64,000 nucleotides of DNA from Prosopocoilus inquinatus (taxonomy: Eukaryota; Arthropoda; Insecta; Coleoptera; Lucanidae), in assembly GCA_036172665.1 (NCBI GenBank), contig CM069880.1, positions 7,876,501 through 7,940,500 of the forward strand, read 5' to 3'. Under the pieces are notes generated by a model, which was not told where the DNA came from, made no database searches, and saw only the letters and a list, made by a program, of their open reading frames with translations. The position numbers and the translations under genes were made by a program. Below are positions 59,439 through 64,000 of this stretch, piece after piece; the stretch's first letter is position 1, and every line of letters starts with the position of its first letter.

Positions 59439-61368
59439 CAGCGATCGCCAAAATGTCGGCATCAAATGGGAAAAATCTTTATTTTTGATTTTTCGAAACA
59501 CCTTTTTACGGCAATAATTTTTGATTGTCTAAAAACGTATTTAGCCCCTATCAGATATACCGAGTGATTTATATTTATTTAGAAAATAGAGTTTTTCGAA
59601 ATGGTCGCAATCTTAAAATTGTTATTCCTCGGAAAGTGATTAAGGTTTCAATGAGATCTCTTTAAGTTGGGTTAGTTTTAGCTTATTGGATAATATGAAA
59701 ACCAGAAAATAACTTGGCTCACTTTAACTTCTTTAAATTCCGTTAAAATTGAATTTTTCCATTTTTAGAATATCCTTGTAATTTCACATACTAAAACTTT
59801 ACATCAGAATTTAATATTTTTAGAATGAAAACTTCGAAGATTTATAATGGGAAAAAATAAAAAGAAAGGTTAATTATTTCGTCAGACCTTTATTTAGCAA
59901 AAAGTAATATTTTTGCATATTTTTTACGTTTTTGACTCGAGGTACCTTTCAGGAGATATATTTTTCAAATATAATGAAATTGTATTTAAACAGCTTCTAA
60001 AAACTTTAATCTTTTCATGTTAATGAATTATTTTCACAAAAAGCCTGTAAATATTCGTTTACAGTGGCTTAAAAGAGGAGATTTTTATTTATTTAGCTTA
60101 CTTGTTCAAGTCAGTAGACACAGTATGAGATGGCTGTGGATTTTTTTACTGCCAAATCGAATTATTAAAGGGCTGTTTTAATAACAGAATTTGACTACAA
60201 ATTACTTTAAAATGTAAAACCACCTTTGTTTTTTTTTATTGTAATGTGATCTGAAGTCTTCTTTAGTCGTTTTATGAAAGAGGCCTTTAGTAATTTCAAT
60301 TGACAACTCATGGACATCTCATATTCTGCCTACTTAATTGACTAAATACGTAAACTAAATGAGAAAAAATCTCCTCATTTAGGCAGTGTAATAGTTATTT
60401 ACGTATGAAGCTTTGTAAATAAATCTTTACGGGCGAGCTGGAGTTTGTGTGTATCCCATAATCCAGTGAGCCTACTAAAGATTATTTGCAAAGCGTGTCG
60501 CGTACAAACTTTTATTTTCACCTTCACATGGCGATTTTTAATTAATTTACTTTATTTGTTTTATGAAAACGTTTTTTTATCGAAGGTGTTATTTCTAGCG
60601 AGACGTAGTCATGGTGATGTAATCAAACAATCTACTCTCTATAAACCTGTAAAATTTTACAGGTCTTTTATACAAACCTGCAAAAGTTTTACAGGCCTGT
60701 TCCAGTAATTTACCGTTTACTTGGTTACCATAAACAATAAAATTGAGCTTTAACATGTCATTTACTAAGAAGGTGGAAATAAAAGAATATTTATAGGGTT
60801 TTTGTGAAACTAAGTAATTTACAGGGATAAATTAGAGTTTTTGGAAGTCTTTTAAGTGTATATTAGGCATTAATGAAAAATATTTCTCTTGGAAAGTACC
60901 TTGCATCAAACACGTGAAAATTATGTAAAAATATTACTTTTCGCTAAATAATTCAGTATCTGAAGCAGTAATTAATCTTCTTTATTATTTTCTCAATTAT
61001 ATATATTTGAAGTTTTCACCCTACAAAACTTGAATTCTGAAATTAAGTTTAAGTACGTGAAATTTTGAGAATATTCTAAAAATTCAAAGATTCAATTTTT
61101 CGGGAAATTAAAAAAAACAACTGACCTATTTTCTGTATAGGTTAAAGAAATCTCATTGAAATCTTGATTAGTTTCCGAGTAATAACAATTTTACGGTTTT
61201 TATCAATTCAAAAAACTCTGTTTTCTAACTAAGCAAAATTCACTCGGTATATCTGACAGGGGCTAAATAGGTTTTCAGTCAAGCAGAAATTATTGCCGTA
61301 AAAAGCTTTTTCGAAAAATCAAAAATAAAGATTTTTCCCATTTGATACTCACTTTTTGGCGATCACTG
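59439..61368. mobile_element. 1.9-kb fold-back element with CAGCGATCGCCAAAA ends, TA target site
   Basis: The ends CAGCGATCGCCAAAATG (59439) and complement CAGTGATCGCCAAAAAG (ending 61368) are flanked by TA. The arms are inverted for at least 500 bp: for example CATCAAATGGGAAAAATC at 59461 with GATTTTTCCCATTTGATA at 61331; GATATACCGAGTGA near 59565 with its complement near 61240; AAAAAGTAATATTTTTGCAT near 59910 with its complement near 60930. The centre holds repeated CCTGTAAAATTTTACAGGT words (60645-60705). Non-coding. Its left TA is the last T of the MULE duplication plus the following A. Confidence 0.88.
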
Positions 61369-61703
61369 TATACAGGGTCATTTTCAAATATTCCAATAAA
61401 ATCAAATCAGATTGCAGTTAAGTCTCAAGTTCTTTGATTGTCATCGCAAAAATTAACATAACAAAAAAAATTTTTGCTTATGGATGACACAGAATGATGA
61501 TACAGAATAATAATAATAATGAACAGATAAAATAGCGACATCTTACTATCGCTTTTTGACCTGACATTGCAGTAGGGTAGACAAATTGAAGCGGGATTTG
61601 CTCCTAATAAGTTCCCCATGCAAGGCGGCCATGCTTGCTGTCAAAGCATAATGAAAATTTTAGAAAAATTTTGTGCAAATCGTTTTTGATTGCAGCGAGA
61701 ACC

Positions 61704-61768
61704 TCGAGCAGCCTCTGGACAGCTGTTTCAGCCCTGCTTGGGGCTTCTTCAGCAGAGACGTAGCTCGA
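61704..61768 (-). ncRNA. Type I hammerhead ribozyme, array B minus copy 1
   Basis: Exact reverse complement of the plus copies. Predicted cleavage on the minus strand between 61718 and 61717. Confidence 0.9.
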
Positions 61769-62013
61769 CATTCCCACTGCAAACAAAAACGACTTGCCCA
61801 ATTTATTCGCATTTGCGATGTAAGAGTGATGAACAGATAAAATAGCGACATCTTACTATCGCTTTTTGACCTGACATTGCAGTAGGGTAGACAAATTGAA
61901 GCGGGATTTGCTCCTAATAAGTTCCCCATGCAAGGCGGCCATGCTTGCTGTCAAAGCATAATGAAAATTTTAGAAAAATTTTGTGCAAATCGTTTTTGAT
62001 TGCAGCGAGAACC

Positions 62014-62078
62014 TCGAGCAGCCTCTGGACAGCTGTTTCAGCCCTGCTTGGGGCTTCTTCAGCAGAGACGTAGCTCGA
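62014..62078 (-). ncRNA. Type I hammerhead ribozyme, array B minus copy 2
   Basis: Identical to the previous copy, 310 bp away. Predicted cleavage on the minus strand between 62028 and 62027. Confidence 0.9.
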
Positions 62079-62516
62079 CATTCCCACTGCAAACAAAAAC
62101 GACTTGCCCAATTTATTCGCATTTGCGATGTAAGAGTGATGAACAGATAAAATAGCGACATCTTACTATCGCTTTTTGACCTGACATTGCAGTAGGGTAG
62201 ACAAATTGAAGCGGGATTTGCTCCTAATAAGTTCCCCATGCAAGGCGGCCATGCTTGCTGTCAAAGCATAATGAAAATTTTAGAAAAAAAAACGATTTGC
62301 ACAAAATTTTTCTAAAATTTTCATTATGCTTTGACAGCAAGCATGGCCGCCTTGCATGGGGAACTTATTAGGAGCAAATCCCGCTTCAATTTGTCTACCC
62401 TACTGCAATGTCAGGTCAAAAAGCGATAGTAAGATGTCGCTATTTTATCTGTTCATCACTCTTACATCGCAAATGCGAATAAATTGGGCAAGTCGTTTTT
62501 GTTTGCAGTGGGAATG

Positions 62517-62581
62517 TCGAGCTACGTCTCTGCTGAAGAAGCCCCAAGCAGGGCTGAAACAGCTGTCCAGAGGCTGCTCGA
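62517..62581 (+). ncRNA. Type I hammerhead ribozyme, array B plus copy 1 (reference copy for pairing)
   Basis: Helix I outer TCGAGC (62517-62522) with GCTCGA (62576-62581); internal loop TACGT / GCT; helix I inner CTCTG (62528-62532) with CAGAG (62568-62572). Core box CTGAAGA (62533-62539). Helix II AGCCC (62540-62544) with GGGCT (62551-62555), loop CAAGCA. Core GAA (62556-62558). Helix III ACAG/CTGT (62559-62566), self-complementary with no real loop, a very short helix III as in Penelope-associated and retrozyme hammerheads, where dimers can be the active form. Cleavage triplet GTC with C17 at 62567. Every invariant core position of the hammerhead is satisfied. The internal loop of helix I and the loop of helix II are placed for the known tertiary contact. 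Activity is inferred. Confidence 0.93.
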
Positions 62582-62826
62582 GGTTCTCGCTGCAATCAAA
62601 AACGATTTGCACAAAATTTTTCTAAAATTTTCATTATGCTTTGACAGCAAGCATGGCCGCCTTGCATGGGGAACTTATTAGGAGCAAATCCCGCTTCAAT
62701 TTGTCTACCCTACTGCAATGTCAGGTCAAAAAGCGATAGTAAGATGTCGCTATTTTATCTGTTCATCACTCTTACATCGCAAATGCGAATAAATTGGGCA
62801 AGTCGTTTTTGTTTGCAGTGGGAATG

Positions 62827-62891
62827 TCGAGCTACGTCTCTGCTGAAGAAGCCCCAAGCAGGGCTGAAACAGCTGTCCAGAGGCTGCTCGA
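62827..62891 (+). ncRNA. Type I hammerhead ribozyme, array B plus copy 2
   Basis: Identical to the 62517 copy. Predicted cleavage after 62877, 310 nt from the previous site. Confidence 0.92.
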
Positions 62892-63136
62892 GGTTCTCGC
62901 TGCAATCAAAAACGATTTGCACAAAATTTTTCTAAAATTTTCATTATGCTTTGACAGCAAGCATGGCCGCCTTGCATGGGGAACTTATTAGGAGCAAATC
63001 CCGCTTCAATTTGTCTACCCTACTGCAATGTCAGGTCAAAAAGCGATAGTAAGATGTCGCTATTTTATCTGTTCATCACTCTTACATCGCAAATGCGAAT
63101 AAATTGGGCAAGTCGTTTTTGTTTGCAGTGGGAATG

Positions 63137-63201
63137 TCGAGCTACGTCTCTGCTGAAGAAGCCCCAAGCAGGGCTGAAACAGCTGTCCAGAGGCTGCTCG
63201 A
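63137..63201 (+). ncRNA. Type I hammerhead ribozyme, array B plus copy 3
   Basis: Identical to the 62517 copy. Predicted cleavage after 63187, defining a second 310-nt monomer. Confidence 0.92.
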
Positions 63202-63279
63202 GGTTCTCGCTGCAATCAAAAACGATTTGCACAAAATTTTTCTAAAATAATAATAATATTTTTAATGAATATTCGATTC

Positions 63280-64000
63280 GCAGTCGCCGATTCACCGTCG
63301 CCAATTCGTCGTGTAGAACCAATTCGTCGTCTACCCAATTTACCGTTCACCCACTTCGCCGTCGCATGTTACTGCTTTATTTAGCTTGACCTTTGAAACA
63401 CTCGCTATTTCAGATATCCAAGTTATACCTACGAATTTAATGAAAATAACTATAATTTCAGTACGTTTCAAGTAAATTAAAATGGACTGTACTATTATTT
63501 TTCTATTTCAAACCAAAATAAATTCTTAATTACAGTACGGCCATCGTAAGACACAAAATTACGAACAAATTGATGCTGTTAGCACATAATCATAATTATA
63601 TATATTTTTTAATGGAACCCCCAATTTTTTTTATAATTTTAAATAACGAGCTTTCAGGAAACAATACCTCGAACAGTCGACTTTTTTGTTTTGTAATTTT
63701 GATGTATATATTTATATGAAAATGAATATAACTTTGAACGCAGGTCGAAAATATTAAAAAGAACGGAGGGATTTTGCAAACACTCTGCGGAATAAAAAGT
63801 ACTTCCTGGAAGAACAAAAAAATTTCTCTGTTTCTTATCATATTTAGTCAATGACAAATTATTTTATTTTCATTACATATGTTAGCTATTTGATTTTATT
63901 TACGTATAATTGTCGTATATTATTATTTGAACATGTACCTTGCTTTTTAAATTGTGATCGCTGGCGACGAATTTACCGATAGCGAGTTTGCTAACGGCGA
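63280..64000. repeat. Cluster of TCGCC / AATTCGTCGT words, possible left end of another DNA transposon
   Basis: 63280-63370 has repeated CGCCGATTCACCGTCGCC, CCAATTCGTCG (twice), TTACCG and CTTCGCCGTCGC; 63955-64000 has related words in opposite sense (TCGCTGGCGACGAATTTACC, TAACGGCGA). Such clusters resemble MULE-style subterminal repeats. The other end is outside the window or not identifiable. Confidence 0.4.

Larger units (their letters stand above)
61506..63257. mobile_element. Hammerhead repeat array B (retrozyme-like), 310-bp unit, giant inverted repeat in an AAT tract
   Basis: The insert 61521-63248 consists of about 2.5 units in minus orientation (61521 to about 62287) followed by about 3.1 units in plus orientation (62288-63248), with exact 310-bp periods within each half. 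The junction at about 62284 lacks the ribozyme part of the third minus unit. Both flanks are AAT runs (61506-61520; 63246-63257), compatible with a target duplication of about 12 bp but ambiguous because the site is a microsatellite. The outer limits are the same as in the other insertions: ..GATAAAATAGCG at the left, in minus sense, and ACAAAATTTTTCTA at the right. Units appear identical to each other by eye. Each unit also has short hairpins (AGCGA..TCGCT; TCGCAAATGCGA). Confidence 0.93.
56128..64000 (+). other. mGluR intron (5' part), runs off the window
   Basis: 56128-57549 is AT-rich with no recognised element. It is followed by the MULE (57550-59429), the fold-back (59439-61368) and ribozyme array B (61521-63248). 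63249-64000 contains repeated TCGCC/AATTCGTCGT words, annotated separately. The next receptor exon is not reached. Confidence 0.85.

Noticed and set aside
62356..63245. Identical 89- and 65-codon open frames repeated through arrays A and B
   Set aside because: They follow the 310/312-bp repeat period, appear in overlapping frames and cross the ribozyme; no domain is recognisable. The conserved object is the RNA structure, not a protein.
49713..63248. CRISPR-like array
   Set aside because: Units are 310-312 bp with no variable spacers, in a eukaryotic intron.

Overview
The window reads as an insect nuclear genome fragment (very AT-rich, GT-AG spliced exons, long introns packed with transposons; a beetle or similar insect is possible but this is a weak inference). 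The only host gene I can support is one plus-strand gene that spans the whole window: a metabotropic glutamate receptor (class C GPCR), closest in motif content to the group III-like/insect mGluR type. Seven consecutive coding exons are visible at 6450-6629, 26685-26854, 27418-27572, 36923-37171, 46635-46781, 52801-52927 and 56025-56127. All splice phases agree (0, 2, 1, 1, 1, 2, 0), and the exons cover the glutamate-binding Venus-flytrap domain from its middle to the start of the cysteine-rich linker. The N-terminal exons lie to the left of the window; most of the cysteine-rich region, the seven transmembrane helices and the tail lie to the right.

Everything else is intron, and the introns are a nested graveyard of mobile DNA. 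Intron 1 (6630-26684) holds a Penelope-like retroelement remnant (YVDD reverse transcriptase plus GIY-YIG endonuclease, inverted terminal arms, 13-bp target duplication) that sits inside an older MITE. It also holds a decayed LINE-type element with an endonuclease-like C-terminus, and several TA-flanked fold-back elements. Further right are a nested fold-back block (32.8-36.5 kb), two hAT-like elements (44.9-46.2 and 49.3-51.3 kb), diverged tandem repeats next to exon 52801-52927, an apparently intact Mutator-like (MULE) transposon with a 465-residue transposase (57.55-59.43 kb), and another fold-back (59.44-61.37 kb).

The most interesting object is a repeat family with a 310-312 bp unit. It is present as two inverted/tandem arrays (49713-50621; 61521-63248), one fold-back insertion inside the LINE (17294-17616), one single copy (about 23522-23785) and one decayed copy next to an exon (about 26490-26625). 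Each good unit carries a textbook type I hammerhead self-cleaving ribozyme: CUGAAGA and GAA cores, a 5-bp helix II, a tiny palindromic helix III, a GUC cleavage triplet, and a two-part helix I with an internal loop. Ten complete ribozymes are visible. Three insertions have 12-13 bp target duplications. This is the architecture of animal 'retrozymes': non-autonomous retroelements thought to move as circular RNAs using Penelope-like enzymes. A Penelope-like element with a 13-bp target duplication and its own hammerhead-like fold is present in the same intron. Eight of the ten ribozymes are in the sense direction of the receptor pre-mRNA.

No tRNA, rRNA, CRISPR array or bacterial-type operon was seen.
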